A DNA stretch of 64,000 nt from Polymorphum gilvum SL003B-26A1 (GTDB lineage Bacteria > Pseudomonadota > Alphaproteobacteria > Rhizobiales > Stappiaceae): NCBI RefSeq assembly GCF_000192745.1, contig NC_015259.1, positions 1,379,001-1,443,000 on the forward strand, in the 5' to 3' direction. The translations under genes and the position numbers were made by a program. The notes below the pieces were generated by a model, which saw nothing but the letters and a program-made list of their open reading frames with translations, was not told the DNA's origin and did not search any database. Position 1 is the stretch's first letter. Each line of letters begins with the position of its first letter. Of this stretch, positions 10,079-20,425 are shown piece after piece.

Positions 10079-10396
10079 GGGGGCCTCAACTGCGGCTGCG
10101 GCGGGTCGATCCGACATCGCCACTCGCGAGGATATGTTCGGTTGCGTTGATGTGAGTCAACGCGAACAGCCTTGAGTTGTCGCAGTCTCTTGCCTGCGAT
10201 CGAAGGCGGAAGCGACGACCACGACGCTGCAGGGGACATGGACCGTTCCCAGACCGCATTCCGACAGCGGGCACCCGGCGCATCCGTATGCCGGTCACCA
10301 GCAAGCCCGGCCACGATCGTATCCAGTGCGGCGTTTCGTGTCCGGCAGCAGGCGGGGACAACGGTCTCTGTCGGACCGGGTATCGGGAGTGAACGC
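10079..10396. other. Intergenic region upstream of the thiolase gene
   Basis: These 318 bp hold no convincing gene. The only structure I see is an inverted repeat CGTTGA-N6-TCAACG at 10145-10162, which could be an operator for the thiolase operon. No clear promoter hexamers are visible. Confidence 0.35.
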
Positions 10397-11674
10397 ATGC
10401 GCAACAGACTGAGAGAGCGGATCGCCATCGCCGGCGTTGGCTGCAGCCGCTTCGGCGATCTTCTGGAAACACCGGAACTGAAGGGACTGAGCATCCAGGA
10501 AATGACCGCGGCGGCGGTCAAGGAAGCCCTCGACGACGCCGGCATGAGCGGCCAGGACGTCGATGCGGTCTATGTCGGCAACGCGATGGTGCATTCCTCG
10601 CAACTGCCGGCGACCTATTCGCAGCTGTCTAAATGGATCGGCACCGAACTGCGCTCGGGCGTGCATTTCGAGGCGCAGTGCTCCACCACCAACGTGGGCG
10701 CCGCGATGGCCGCGATGGCAATCGCGTCCGGTGTCCACGACAAGGTGCTGGTCGTCGGCCTGGAGACCACCCGGACCAGGGTGAAGGACCTCAGTCCCTA
10801 CGAGCGCGAGCCGATTTCCCACCAGATGACCTGGCTGTGGACCGACATGGCGGTCAACCAGGCCTATCAGGTGCCGCAGGGCTACGACATCTTCTCCACC
10901 TACAACGGCATCGTGGCTCTGGGCTACTGCCGGAAGTACGGCATCGGCATCGACGATTTCGACCGCGGAATGTTCGAAGTCTGCCGGACCCGCCGCCTGC
11001 ACGGGTCGATGACGCCGAAGGCCAATATCCAGGAGACGCTGGAAGACGAGGCCAGGCGCAAGGGCTATGCCGATGCGTTCGAACTGTGGCGGTCGGACAA
11101 GGACAATCCGTTCGTCGCCTGGCCGTCGCGGCTGAAGAGCCTGGTGACGACGGCGGACGGCGCCTCGGCGATGGTCGTCACCCGGGCCGAACTTGCCGGT
11201 GCCCGGTCGCAGCCGGTCGAACTGAAGGGCTTCGGCATCTGCTATCGCGATCTTCCCTGGTACGACGAGGATCCGACCTATTGGGAAGGCGACCGCCGTT
11301 CGGTCGACCAGGCGCTCGACATGTCGGGCATCAAGCCCGCTGACATCGGCTATCTGCATACCCACGACTGTTCGCACATCTCCGGCCTGTGCACGGCCGA
11401 ACTGATCGGCTACATCGAGCCGGGCAAGTCGCTCGCCTATGCGCGCGACGGCCGCCTGCGCTTCGACGGCGACCGGCCGATGTCGACGCACGGTGGCCGC
11501 CACGCCTTCGGCCATGCCTGGGCGGCGAGCGCCGGCTCCGACACCTACGAAGCGGTGACGCAGATGCGCGGGGCGGCCGGTGCGCGGCAGATCCCCAAGC
11601 GGCCCGATATCGCCGTGATCCACACCCATGGCTACGCCATGGTCGGGACCACCCTGGTTCTGGGAGGACTGTGA
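10397..11674 (+). CDS. Thiolase family protein (SCP2-like, DUF35-associated)
   Basis: A 425-residue thiolase-fold protein. The nucleophile motif is QCSTTNVGAAM with Cys95; HTHDCSHISGLCTAE matches the HDC segment of SCP2-type thiolases; STHGGRHAFGHAWAASAG carries the active-site histidine loop. The C-terminal cysteine of classical thiolases (C-x-G) is replaced by histidine in HTHGYAMVGTTLVLGG, so acid/base chemistry at that position must differ. The next gene, one base after the stop, encodes a Zn-ribbon/OB protein. In archaea and several bacteria such partners bind the thiolase and hold the acyl-CoA. The acyl substrate is unknown. Start ATG 10397 follows GGGAG. Confidence 0.88.
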   Translation: MRNRLRERIAIAGVGCSRFGDLLETPELKGLSIQEMTAAAVKEALDDAGMSGQDVDAVYVGNAMVHSSQLPATYSQLSKWIGTELRSGVHFEAQCSTTNVGAAMAAMAIASGVHDKVLVVGLETTRTRVKDLSPYEREPISHQMTWLWTDMAVNQAYQVPQGYDIFSTYNGIVALGYCRKYGIGIDDFDRGMFEVCRTRRLHGSMTPKANIQETLEDEARRKGYADAFELWRSDKDNPFVAWPSRLKSLVTTADGASAMVVTRAELAGARSQPVELKGFGICYRDLPWYDEDPTYWEGDRRSVDQALDMSGIKPADIGYLHTHDCSHISGLCTAELIGYIEPGKSLAYARDGRLRFDGDRPMSTHGGRHAFGHAWAASAGSDTYEAVTQMRGAAGARQIPKRPDIAVIHTHGYAMVGTTLVLGGL

Positions 11675-11675
11675 G

Positions 11676-12095
11676 ATGCCGCAAGCACAAGCCAACGACT
11701 CCGCTATCAAGATCTACTACGACGGACTGCGCCAGGGCGTGCTGAAGGCGCGCAAGTGTCGCTCCTGCGACCGCCACACCTTCCCGCCGACCACCTGCTG
11801 CGAGCACTGCGGCAGCTGGGACCTTGATTGGGTCGAGCTGACGGGAAGGGGCACGCTGCTGTTCGCCACCCACAACATCTCGCCCGCCTGCCACCCGCGT
11901 TTCGAGCCGATCGCGCCCTATGTCTACGGTCACCTGCGGCTGGACGAGGGCATCACGGTGCAGGCGATCATCCGCGGCATCGAGGCAACGCCGGAGGCGC
12001 TGCGCGCGGTGTTCGAACGTGGACCGGTGCCGGTAGTCGCCGACATCCTGGTGATGGATGACCTGCCCGTGCTGGCCTTCCGTCCGGCGGGCTGA
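11676..12095 (+). CDS. Zn-ribbon domain-containing OB-fold protein (DUF35), thiolase partner
   Basis: This 139-residue protein has an N-terminal rubredoxin-like zinc ribbon with Cys28, Cys31, Cys42 and Cys45 (CRSCDRHTFPPTTCCEHC) and a C-terminal OB-fold from about residue 55. The start ATG lies one base after the thiolase stop, which implies coupled translation. Proteins of this family are non-catalytic partners that bind CoA and tether an acyl-transferring enzyme, so the pair most likely functions as a single complex. Confidence 0.9.
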   Translation: MPQAQANDSAIKIYYDGLRQGVLKARKCRSCDRHTFPPTTCCEHCGSWDLDWVELTGRGTLLFATHNISPACHPRFEPIAPYVYGHLRLDEGITVQAIIRGIEATPEALRAVFERGPVPVVADILVMDDLPVLAFRPAG

Positions 12096-12117
12096 GGGCG
12101 GGAGGCTGACGTCGTCG

Positions 12118-12444
12118 TCACGGGCCGGCCGGAGGATCGTCTTCGTCCGGCTCGATACGGCGGGCGCAGCCCCAGTCCTGCAGCACGGCGTTCATCGCGT
12201 CGATGACGAAGAAACGTGCCGAATCGCGGTCGTAGCCCTCGTTGAGCAGGGCATCGTAGTCGGTGTGGGTGTGGCGGATATGGCTGGTGACCGCCTGCCA
12301 GAGCGCGATCGTCTCCGGCAGGTGGCGCAGGTGGCCGGCAAGCGCCGCGACGAGGATAGCCTCCGCGTCGGCCATCGGCACGCGCGGGGCGAGCGCGCGC
12401 AGGGCCTTGCGCATGTCCTTCTGCCGTTTCGTGCCACCGGTCAT
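12118..12444 (-). CDS. DUF2293 domain-containing protein
   Basis: A 108-residue soluble protein with the DUF2293 pattern: LAPRVPMADAEAILVAALAG, then HLRHLPETIALWQAVTSHIR, then DYDALLNEGYDRDSARFFV. Function is unknown; the family is small, alpha-helical and common in alphaproteobacteria. It is convergent with the DUF35 gene and stands alone. ATG 12444 is the only reasonable start. Confidence 0.85.
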   Translation of the reverse strand: MTGGTKRQKDMRKALRALAPRVPMADAEAILVAALAGHLRHLPETIALWQAVTSHIRHTHTDYDALLNEGYDRDSARFFVIDAMNAVLQDWGCARRIEPDEDDPPAGP

Positions 12445-12552
12445 GGCCGTCCGTCCCGTCGCTGCTGCCCGCCTTCCCCTGGTGCTACGCTGCGGCGCAG
12501 GATTTGAAAAGCCGAATGTTTTTATATCCGGCCGGTCATGCTAGAAGGCGGC

Positions 12553-13203
12553 ATGTCCGATCGCACCCGCACCCGCCTTCTCGACGCGCTCAAGGCCGAT
12601 GGCCCGCAGACGGCCGCCGCTCTCGCCGAGGCGCTTGACGTCACGGTCGTGGCCGTGCGCCAGCACCTGGACGGCCTGTCGGACGAAGATCTGGTCGGCT
12701 TCACCGATCTCAAGGGCGCGGTCGGCCGGCCCCGACGCGTCTGGGCGCTGACCGCCGCCGGGCACGCGCGCTATCCGGATAACCATGCCGCGCTGACCCT
12801 CGGGCTTGTGCGCGCCGCGCGCGACCTCTACGGCGAGGCTGGGCTGGAGCGGCTGGTCGCCCACCGCGAGACGGAGACTCGCGTCGCCTATGCGGCGGAA
12901 CTGGGTGCCATCTCCGGCCTCGGGCAGAGGGTCGCCCGGCTTGCGGCGTTGCGCAGCGCCGAAGGCTACATGGCCGAGGTCGAGGTGGACGGCGCCGGAG
13001 GCTGGCTGCTGATCGAGAACCACTGCTCGATCTGCGCGGCCGCCTCGGCATGCCCCGGTTTCTGCCGCTCCGAACTTGCCGTGTTCCGTGCCGTCCTCGG
13101 TGCGGATGCCTCCGTCGAGCGGGTCGAGCACCTGCTGTCCGGGGGGCGCCGCTGCGTCTACCGCATCGCCGCGGCAGCGGGCGCGGCGTCGGCGGCAGCC
13201 TGA
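12553..13203 (+). CDS. Winged-helix regulator with C-terminal four-cysteine motif (SufR-like)
   Basis: A 216-residue regulator. The N-terminal 70 residues form a winged helix (AAALAEALDVTVVAVRQHL as the HTH, GRPRRVWALTAAG as the wing). The C-terminal domain holds ENHCSICAAASACPGFC: Cys158, Cys161, Cys167 and Cys171 in a C-x2-C-x5-C-x3-C pattern. Related COG2345 regulators bind an iron-sulfur cluster through such cysteines, so redox or Fe-S sensing is probable here. ATG 12553 has AAGG 4 nt before it; ATG 12538 lacks a ribosome site. Its 3' end overlaps that of the convergent oxyR gene by 46 bp, so the two mRNAs have complementary ends. No suf genes lie in the window. Confidence 0.82.
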   Translation: MSDRTRTRLLDALKADGPQTAAALAEALDVTVVAVRQHLDGLSDEDLVGFTDLKGAVGRPRRVWALTAAGHARYPDNHAALTLGLVRAARDLYGEAGLERLVAHRETETRVAYAAELGAISGLGQRVARLAALRSAEGYMAEVEVDGAGGWLLIENHCSICAAASACPGFCRSELAVFRAVLGADASVERVEHLLSGGRRCVYRIAAAAGAASAAA

Positions 13204-14123
13204 GTTGCCGGCAGCGGACAGGGCGCGCAGCCGCATCCTTCCAGCGTCGCCATCAGGGTCTGGCGAAGCGTCTCGAAATCCTGCCGGCGCGGCGACGACT
13301 TGCGCCAGGCAAGGCCGACGGTGCGCGCCGGTTGCGGATCGGCGAAGCGCAACAGGGCGACGCGGTCGTCGCGCACTTCCGTCGCGGCGCAGATCTCGGG
13401 CAGCAGCGTGACGCCGTAGCCGGCGGCGACCATCTGCATGACGGTGGCGAGGCTGGTCGCGCCGAGCGGCGACTTCCGACCGGTCGGCAGGCTGCTGCAA
13501 TAGTTGAGCGCCTGGTCGCGCAGGCAGTGGCCTTCCTCCAGCAGCAGCAGCGTGTCGGTTTCCAGGTCTGCCGGCTCGACCGGCCGGCTGCAGTCGAGGC
13601 CCGGGCGGTTGTGGCGGGCGAGCAGGAAGCGATCGACGAACAGCGGCTCGGCGACCAGGCCGGGATCGGTGACCGGCAGGGCGACGATGATCGCGTCGAG
13701 ATCGCCGGCGAGCAGTTCCTGGGTCATCGCCTCGGTCAGCGTCTCGCGGATGGTCAGTTGCATGTTGGGATGGGCCGCGCCCAGCGCCGGCAGGATGCGC
13801 GGCAGCAGGTAGGGCGCGATCGAGGGAATGATGCCGAGGCGCAGGGTGCCGGACAGCGGCTGGCCGAGTTGGCGCGCGTAGTCGACCAGGTCGCGCACGT
13901 CGGACAGGATCTTGCGCGCGCGCGTCACGATCTCCTCGCCCTCGCGGGTCAGGCGCACCGCGTTGGGCTGGCGTTCGACCAGCTTGATTTCCAGTTCCTG
14001 CTCCAGTTCGCGGATCTGCATGGACAGGGCCGGCTGGGAGACGGCGACCGCATCCGCCGCCCGGCGGAAATGCAGATGGGTGGCGAGGGCGTCGAGATAG
14101 CGAAACTGGCGAAGCGAAGGCAT
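13158..14123 (-). CDS. oxyR: Hydrogen peroxide-sensing LysR regulator OxyR
   Basis: A 321-residue LysR-type protein. The HTH covers residues 15-40 (HFRRAADAVAVSQPALSMQI). The peroxide-sensing loop reads EEGHCLRDQALNYC, giving Cys200 and Cys209, which correspond to E. coli Cys199 and Cys208 that form the activating disulfide. The gene is divergent from katG with 326 bp between the starts, the classical arrangement for OxyR-controlled catalase-peroxidase. It runs past the end of the convergent regulator gene by 46 bp; its last residues are an Ala/Pro-rich tail beyond the family core. Confidence 0.94.
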   Translation of the reverse strand: MPSLRQFRYLDALATHLHFRRAADAVAVSQPALSMQIRELEQELEIKLVERQPNAVRLTREGEEIVTRARKILSDVRDLVDYARQLGQPLSGTLRLGIIPSIAPYLLPRILPALGAAHPNMQLTIRETLTEAMTQELLAGDLDAIIVALPVTDPGLVAEPLFVDRFLLARHNRPGLDCSRPVEPADLETDTLLLLEEGHCLRDQALNYCSSLPTGRKSPLGATSLATVMQMVAAGYGVTLLPEICAATEVRDDRVALLRFADPQPARTVGLAWRKSSPRRQDFETLRQTLMATLEGCGCAPCPLPATQAAADAAPAAAAMR

Positions 14124-14200
14124 GATGATAAGTTTACCTGATCGAGGATCAAAAGCAATACAATTGGACCTTATCGGATCCGCCCCCCTATAGTCTGGAA
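14124..14200. promoter_or_regulatory. oxyR-katG divergent control region
   Basis: The AT-richer stretch next to oxyR holds a perfect inverted repeat TGATCGAGGATCA at 14139-14151, flanked by outer half-sites GATAAG (14127-14132) and CTTATC (14170-14175). TTGGAC at 14164 and TATAGT at 14189 could be the katG -35 and -10 elements, with a long 19-bp spacer. OxyR sites are long, partly symmetrical and placed next to the -35, which fits. From 14201 to 14449 a long katG leader shows no gene. Confidence 0.5.
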
Positions 14201-14437
14201 CAATTCAAGGGACAGCCGCTCCGGCTTCACAAGCCCGCGTCATGGACCTGGCAGAAGAAACAGGATGCCGCCATCGGACAGGTGGACGGCACCGGAGGCA
14301 CGACGACAGCACAGTTACGCAATCACGACGGCCGCTGCCTTGCGGTGGTCCTGCATGCCGGGAGGGACCGGGCGCGAAATGCGCCCGCTGGCGTGCGGGG
14401 TCGAAGGCGACACTTTGCAACACAATCCGGAAGATGA

Positions 14438-16621
<2,184 letters not shown>

Positions 16622-16692
16622 TCGGTCGGAGCGAACGCAATCCTGCCGGTGGCGCAAACATGCGTCGCCGGCGCAGGTTAGGTGCCACTTGA

Positions 16693-16721
16693 GGGGCGGA
16701 GCCATCCGCCCCTTCTTTTTT
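16693..16721 (+). terminator. Rho-independent terminator of katG
   Basis: Stem GGGGCGGA/TCCGCCCC with the 4-nt loop GCCA is followed by a T-rich tail TTCTTTTTT. Confidence 0.9.
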
Positions 16722-16755
16722 GCGCCGCCGGACGCAGTCCGGTTGCGGTCGCCGG

Positions 16756-17283
16756 CTATATCGCGGTGGAGCGCCGGCCCGGGTGGGTGCGCTGCCCGTG
16801 CCAGCCGACCGTGGCGTCGGCAATCGCGTCGCTGCGGGCGAAATAGGGCTTGATGTCGATCAGCGGCGTGCCGTCGAGGCAGTCCAGGCCGCGCACGCGC
16901 AGCGTCGTGCCGGCAACCTCGAGAAGGTCGACAACCGACAGCGAGACGGGATTGGGACGGATCGGCGTGCGCAGGGCGAAGCAACCGTGGCTGCGGCTGT
17001 CGAACGCCGGCGACTGGACGATGAGGTCGCGGCGCGCCTCGTGCATCCAGTAGAGCACGAACAGGTGCGAACACGTCTCGATGGATTGCAGGCCCTGGGC
17101 ATAGGGCGGGTCAATCTCGATGCGGCAGATGTCCTGCGAGTCGCGGCCGTTGCGCGGGCAGGCGTGGCGGTCGGTCCAGGGCGTGCGGATCCGTCCGATG
17201 AACACCAGTCCGGCATCGGGCGGCTGCTTGCCGGGGTCGAAGGGCAGGGCGATCTCGCCGGGACGGGGCGTATCGGAACTCAT
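16756..17283 (-). CDS. trmO: tRNA (t6A37)-N6 methyltransferase TrmO/TsaA family
   Basis: A 175-residue single-domain TrmO-like (UPF0066) protein; these are SAM-dependent methyltransferases with a beta-barrel fold that methylate t6A37 in tRNA. The segments are FIGRIRTPW, CRIEIDPPYAQGLQSIE, SHLFVLYWMHEA and the signature RTPIRPNPVSLSVV, then DGTPLIDIKPY. It lacks the longer C-terminal domain seen in E. coli TrmO, as most alphaproteobacterial members do, so the substrate tRNA could differ. Start ATG 17283 has GGAG 9 nt upstream; the longer frame to 17322 lacks a ribosome site. Confidence 0.87.
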   Translation of the reverse strand: MSSDTPRPGEIALPFDPGKQPPDAGLVFIGRIRTPWTDRHACPRNGRDSQDICRIEIDPPYAQGLQSIETCSHLFVLYWMHEARRDLIVQSPAFDSRSHGCFALRTPIRPNPVSLSVVDLLEVAGTTLRVRGLDCLDGTPLIDIKPYFARSDAIADATVGWHGQRTHPGRRSTAI

Positions 17284-17386
17284 GGGCGGATCTCCGATGA
17301 TCGTTGGCCGGTATGCCGGCATGCTTGTGGACCCTACACTATCGGCCGTTGTCGGCTTCGCAATGGCTGCGGTGTTCTGGATAAAT

Positions 17387-17419
17387 TTTGATCAAATTCT
17401 TTCTAAAATAAGTACTTAT
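17387..17419. promoter_or_regulatory. Two palindromes in AT-rich promoter island
   Basis: TTTGATCAAA (17387-17396) and ATAAGTACTTAT (17408-17419) are both perfect palindromes within an AT-rich stretch between the divergent trmO and DUF2336 genes. They are candidate binding sites; the regulator is unknown. Confidence 0.4.
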
Positions 17420-17497
17420 ATGCCTCATTCGTGTTTTTCTTATCTTTAAATCTGTCGACTAAGAAGGTGAAATGTTCCAGACAACGGGTGAGTGCAA

Positions 17498-18583
17498 ATG
17501 TCTGAAGCGTTTCATACGGAACTGGTCAACTTTCAGGGCCTTTCGGCAGACTCGAGCGCCGACCGTCGGGCAGAACTCGCCCGGCATGTCGCGGTCTTGT
17601 TTTCCCTGACGTCGGACAAGTGTTCCGATGAACAGGTCGACATCTACGACTCGGTCCTGCTCCGGCTCGTCGACATGGTCGAGGTCGAGGTGCGGCGCTT
17701 CGTCGCCGAGCGCCTGTCGGAACTGCGCCGGGGGCCGGAGCGTACCATCCGGCAGCTCGCCGGCGACCAGATCGACGTGGCGGAAAGCCTGTTGCGCAAG
17801 TCCACCGTGCTGCGCGACTGCGACCTGGTCGACATTGCCGGCAGCAACGGCAACGGCCACCGCCTGGCGATCGCCGAACGCGAGGTGCTGTCGGAAGAGG
17901 TCACCGACGTGCTGGTGCGCCGTGGCGACATCCGGGTCAAGCGGCGGGTCGCCGCGAACCAGGGTGCGGTGTTTTCCACCGACGGCATGGCCGGCCTTCT
18001 CGACGCGGCAACCGACGACCCCGCGCTGCAGACGGCGCTGAGCGAACGCAACGATCTCGCCGAGACCGAGATCGAGCGTCTGGTGACGATCGCCACCGGC
18101 GCGGTGCGCGAACGGCTGCTGAGCAGCGGCGAGAACAAGGAGGCCGAGCGCCTGCCGCAGGCGGCCCGGATTGCCGTTCAGCGCATGTCGAACGAATACT
18201 GGCTCAGCCGCTACGACTTCGAGACCGCGCGCGGCCGGGTCATGGCGCTGGTGCGCGAAGGCCGTCTGAACGAGACCAGCCTGCGCTGGTTCGCCGCCGA
18301 CGACCGCTTCGCCGAGGCGGTGGTCGCCTTCGCCTGCCTGACCAAGGTCGGCCTGCACGAGGCCAGCCACTGGATGGTGCGTCTCGACGTCGAGCCGTTC
18401 CTGATCGTTGCCAAGGCGCACGGCTTCTCGTCGCTGACGGTCAGCACCCTGCTCAAGGTCGGTCCGTGGCGGCACCGGCTGTCGGTTCAGGCCCGCGCCC
18501 AGGCCGTGGCGATGTACGAAGGCATGCGCCAGGACGAGGCGATCCAGAAACTCTCCCATTGGGACGACATGATCTCGCACTGA
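17498..18583 (+). CDS. DUF2336 domain-containing protein (copy 1)
   Basis: A 361-residue cytoplasmic, mostly alpha-helical protein of the DUF2336 family, found mainly in alphaproteobacteria and of unknown function. HEAT-like helical pairs are suggested by segments such as LVDMVEVEVRRFVAERLSEL and the repeated IDVAESLLRKSTVLRDCDLV unit; the C-terminal part ends in VAMYEGMRQDEAIQKLSHW. Family members commonly share a SIDVAxxxLxxSPxL stretch, and the copy at 26739 has it too. Start ATG 17498 has GGGTGAG 5 nt ahead. A strong terminator follows, so it is monocistronic. Confidence 0.82.
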   Translation: MSEAFHTELVNFQGLSADSSADRRAELARHVAVLFSLTSDKCSDEQVDIYDSVLLRLVDMVEVEVRRFVAERLSELRRGPERTIRQLAGDQIDVAESLLRKSTVLRDCDLVDIAGSNGNGHRLAIAEREVLSEEVTDVLVRRGDIRVKRRVAANQGAVFSTDGMAGLLDAATDDPALQTALSERNDLAETEIERLVTIATGAVRERLLSSGENKEAERLPQAARIAVQRMSNEYWLSRYDFETARGRVMALVREGRLNETSLRWFAADDRFAEAVVAFACLTKVGLHEASHWMVRLDVEPFLIVAKAHGFSSLTVSTLLKVGPWRHRLSVQARAQAVAMYEGMRQDEAIQKLSHWDDMISH

Positions 18584-18624
18584 CCGATCTCGCACGGACC
18601 GGAGCGCCTCCCGGTCTGCTGCAG

Positions 18625-18657
18625 AAAACCCCGCCTCGTTCGCGAGGCGGGGTTTTT
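18625..18657 (+). terminator. Strong rho-independent terminator
   Basis: A 14-bp perfect stem with arms AAAACCCCGCCTCG and CGAGGCGGGGTTTT closes a TTCG tetraloop and ends in five T residues. The A-rich 5' arm also makes it usable on the minus strand. Confidence 0.92.
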
Positions 18658-18985
18658 CGTGCCCGGGCGACAGATTCCTGCCGGCGCTGGTGCCGAGCGC
18701 CTTCGCTGCCGTGTCCGAAACCCGTCCGGCGATCCGGGAGACTTCGGAAATAACGTCGTCGCGCGGGACGGTGCTTCCTGCGCATCGGGCCCTTGGCCTG
18801 ACGGCAACGCCCAATGCATGCCGATATCCGCAACGTTCTTTTGCGTGCCATTTCAGATCTTTGGCATGCCCTAGGGGAATGGATATCCGTGTTGAGATGG
18901 GTCAAGGTCCGTCCGGCCAATCCGGCGTATGAAGGACATATCCGGGCCTTCGGTTTCCGGAACGCAGTGAGGGGAGGATTTGACC
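18658..18985. other. Intergenic region, no gene seen
   Basis: About 330 bp between the DUF2336 terminator and the small ORF at 18986. Short frames exist on both strands but lack ribosome sites and family features. GGGGAGGA at 18971-18978 is the ribosome site of the next gene. Confidence 0.4.
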
Positions 18986-19156
18986 GTGAAGCTGCTCGAC
19001 CTGCTTGCGAAGCTCGGCATCCTGCGCTTCGGCGCCAGGAGCGGAACCTACACGTCGGCAAAGGATCGTCCGGTCGAGTTCATGATGGACGACATCTACG
19101 ACGCCGAGCGCGACCTGACCACGCGCAAGGACGTGAAGGACCTGACCGGCCGCTAA
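18986..19156 (+). CDS. Small uncharacterised protein, 56 residues
   Basis: A GTG start preceded at 7 nt by GGGGAGGA opens a 56-residue frame. The protein begins MKLLDLLAKLGILRFGA, continues GTYTSAKDRPVEFMMDD and ends in an acidic/basic tail DLTTRKDVKDLTGR. It has no signal peptide or membrane segment. Codon use is like that of neighbouring genes, with G/C third positions. I recall similar short proteins in Rhizobiales, but no function is known. It stands alone between two terminator or operator regions. Confidence 0.7.
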   Translation: MKLLDLLAKLGILRFGARSGTYTSAKDRPVEFMMDDIYDAERDLTTRKDVKDLTGR

Positions 19157-19372
19157 GCGCGGGTCCGCATCCGACGCTGCGGATCAGCCGCTGAAGACGC
19201 CCTGTTGCGGGTGTTGGGCCGCCGGGGTGGCGGACTTTGCCGTCGGCCTCTACGGCGGCGTCCCGACTTTTCCTCGTCTGACCGGGCCTCTGCAACCTTC
19301 CTGACTGGGCATTGTGCCTGCCGTCGTCTGCGTCGGTCGGTCGATGGAGGCTTGCAATGCATGAAATGATCG

Positions 19373-19390
19373 TATAAAGATATCTTTATA
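19373..19390. promoter_or_regulatory. Perfect 18-bp palindrome, probable SahR-type operator
   Basis: TATAAAGATATCTTTATA is a perfect palindrome 27 bp ahead of the ArsR-methyltransferase gene that leads metF and metH. SahR, an ArsR-family regulator responding to S-adenosylhomocysteine, controls methionine-cycle genes in proteobacteria from palindromes in this position. Binding would block the promoter. Confidence 0.75.
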
Positions 19391-19417
19391 TCAATCTACG
19401 ATGTCGGCGGTCGGACG

Positions 19418-20425
19418 ATGGACGAACAGACCCTTTCGGTGGACACGGCCCTCAACGTGCTCAGGGCGATCGGCGAGGCGACGCGCCTGCGCCTGATCGC
19501 CCTGCTTGCGGAAAGCGAGCTGACGGTCAAGGACGCCACCGAGATCCTGCGCCAGAGCCAGCCGCGGATCTCCCGGCACCTGAAGCTTCTGGCCGAGGCC
19601 GGGCTGATCCTGCGCTTCCCGGAGGGCTCCTGGGTCTATTACCGCCTGGCCGACGGGGCGACCGCCGATGTCGCCCGCGACCTGGTCGCCCGGATCTCGA
19701 AGGAGGATCCGGTGCTGGCCGGCGACCGGGAGCGGTTCAAGGCGATCCGCAAGGCCAAGGCCGAGGAGGCTGCCGCCTATTTCGCCGCCAAGGCGCTCAC
19801 CTGGGACCAGGAACGTTCGCTGCACGTGTCGGAACGCGCGGTCGAAGCGGCCATGGTCGCAGCGCTCGGCGACAAGCCGTTCAACGCGTTCCTCGACCTG
19901 GGGACGGGCACCGGTCGCCTGCTCGAGCTGTTTTCCGACAAGTATGCCTCTGCGCTCGGCATCGATGCCTCGCACGACATGCTGGCGGTCGCCCGCGCCA
20001 ATCTCGCCCGCCTCGGCCTGACCAACGCCCAGGTGCGCCACGGCGACATCTATGCGCTCAACGTGCCGCCGCGCTCCTTCGATGTGGTGGCCATCCACCA
20101 GGTGCTGCACTTCCTCGACGATCCGGCGCGCGCGCTGGCGGAAGCCGCCCGCGCCCTGCGCCCCGGCGGCCGGCTGCTGATCGTCGACTTCGCGCCGCAC
20201 GAGTTGGAGTTCCTGCGCGACGCCCATGCCCATCGCCGGCTCGGCTTCGGCCACGAGCAGATGGCGCGCTGGCTGGAGGGGCTCGAGCTCGACGTCGAGG
20301 CGGTCACGGACCTGACGCCTGGCCAGGACCAGGCCTCCAAACTGACCGTAACCCTGTGGCTGGCCCGTGATCGGCGGATCGTGACCGACCTGCCGCTTGC
20401 CGATGCAACCCGTGAGGTCGCGTGA
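19418..20425 (+). CDS. sahR: ArsR-type regulator fused to SAM methyltransferase domain, SahR-like
   Basis: A 335-residue two-domain protein. Residues 10-95 form an ArsR winged helix (LTVKDATEILRQSQPRISRHL), without metal-binding cysteines. From about residue 140 follows a class I methyltransferase fold with motif I FLDLGTGTGRLLELF and a RPGGRLLIVDFAPH strand. The methyltransferase-like domain probably binds S-adenosylhomocysteine as signal instead of catalysing transfer; this is inference from the methionine-cycle context. The stop is immediately followed by the metF start, and an 18-bp palindrome lies just upstream, so autoregulation of the sahR-metF-metH operon is likely. Confidence 0.85.
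   Translation: MDEQTLSVDTALNVLRAIGEATRLRLIALLAESELTVKDATEILRQSQPRISRHLKLLAEAGLILRFPEGSWVYYRLADGATADVARDLVARISKEDPVLAGDRERFKAIRKAKAEEAAAYFAAKALTWDQERSLHVSERAVEAAMVAALGDKPFNAFLDLGTGTGRLLELFSDKYASALGIDASHDMLAVARANLARLGLTNAQVRHGDIYALNVPPRSFDVVAIHQVLHFLDDPARALAEAARALRPGGRLLIVDFAPHELEFLRDAHAHRRLGFGHEQMARWLEGLELDVEAVTDLTPGQDQASKLTVTLWLARDRRIVTDLPLADATREVA

Noticed and set aside
10086-10472. Minus-strand 128-residue frame ahead of the thiolase gene
   Set aside because: Arg/Ser-rich without domain features, and it overlaps the thiolase N-terminus.
17459-19061. Minus-strand frames opposite the DUF2336 gene and its terminator
   Set aside because: They run through a strong terminator and have antisense composition; the plus-strand DUF2336 frame has family features.
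19080-19300. tRNA or riboswitch ahead of the methionine operon
   Set aside because: No T-loop sequence, no cloverleaf and no B12 or SAM aptamer core recognised; the 18-bp palindrome explains control.
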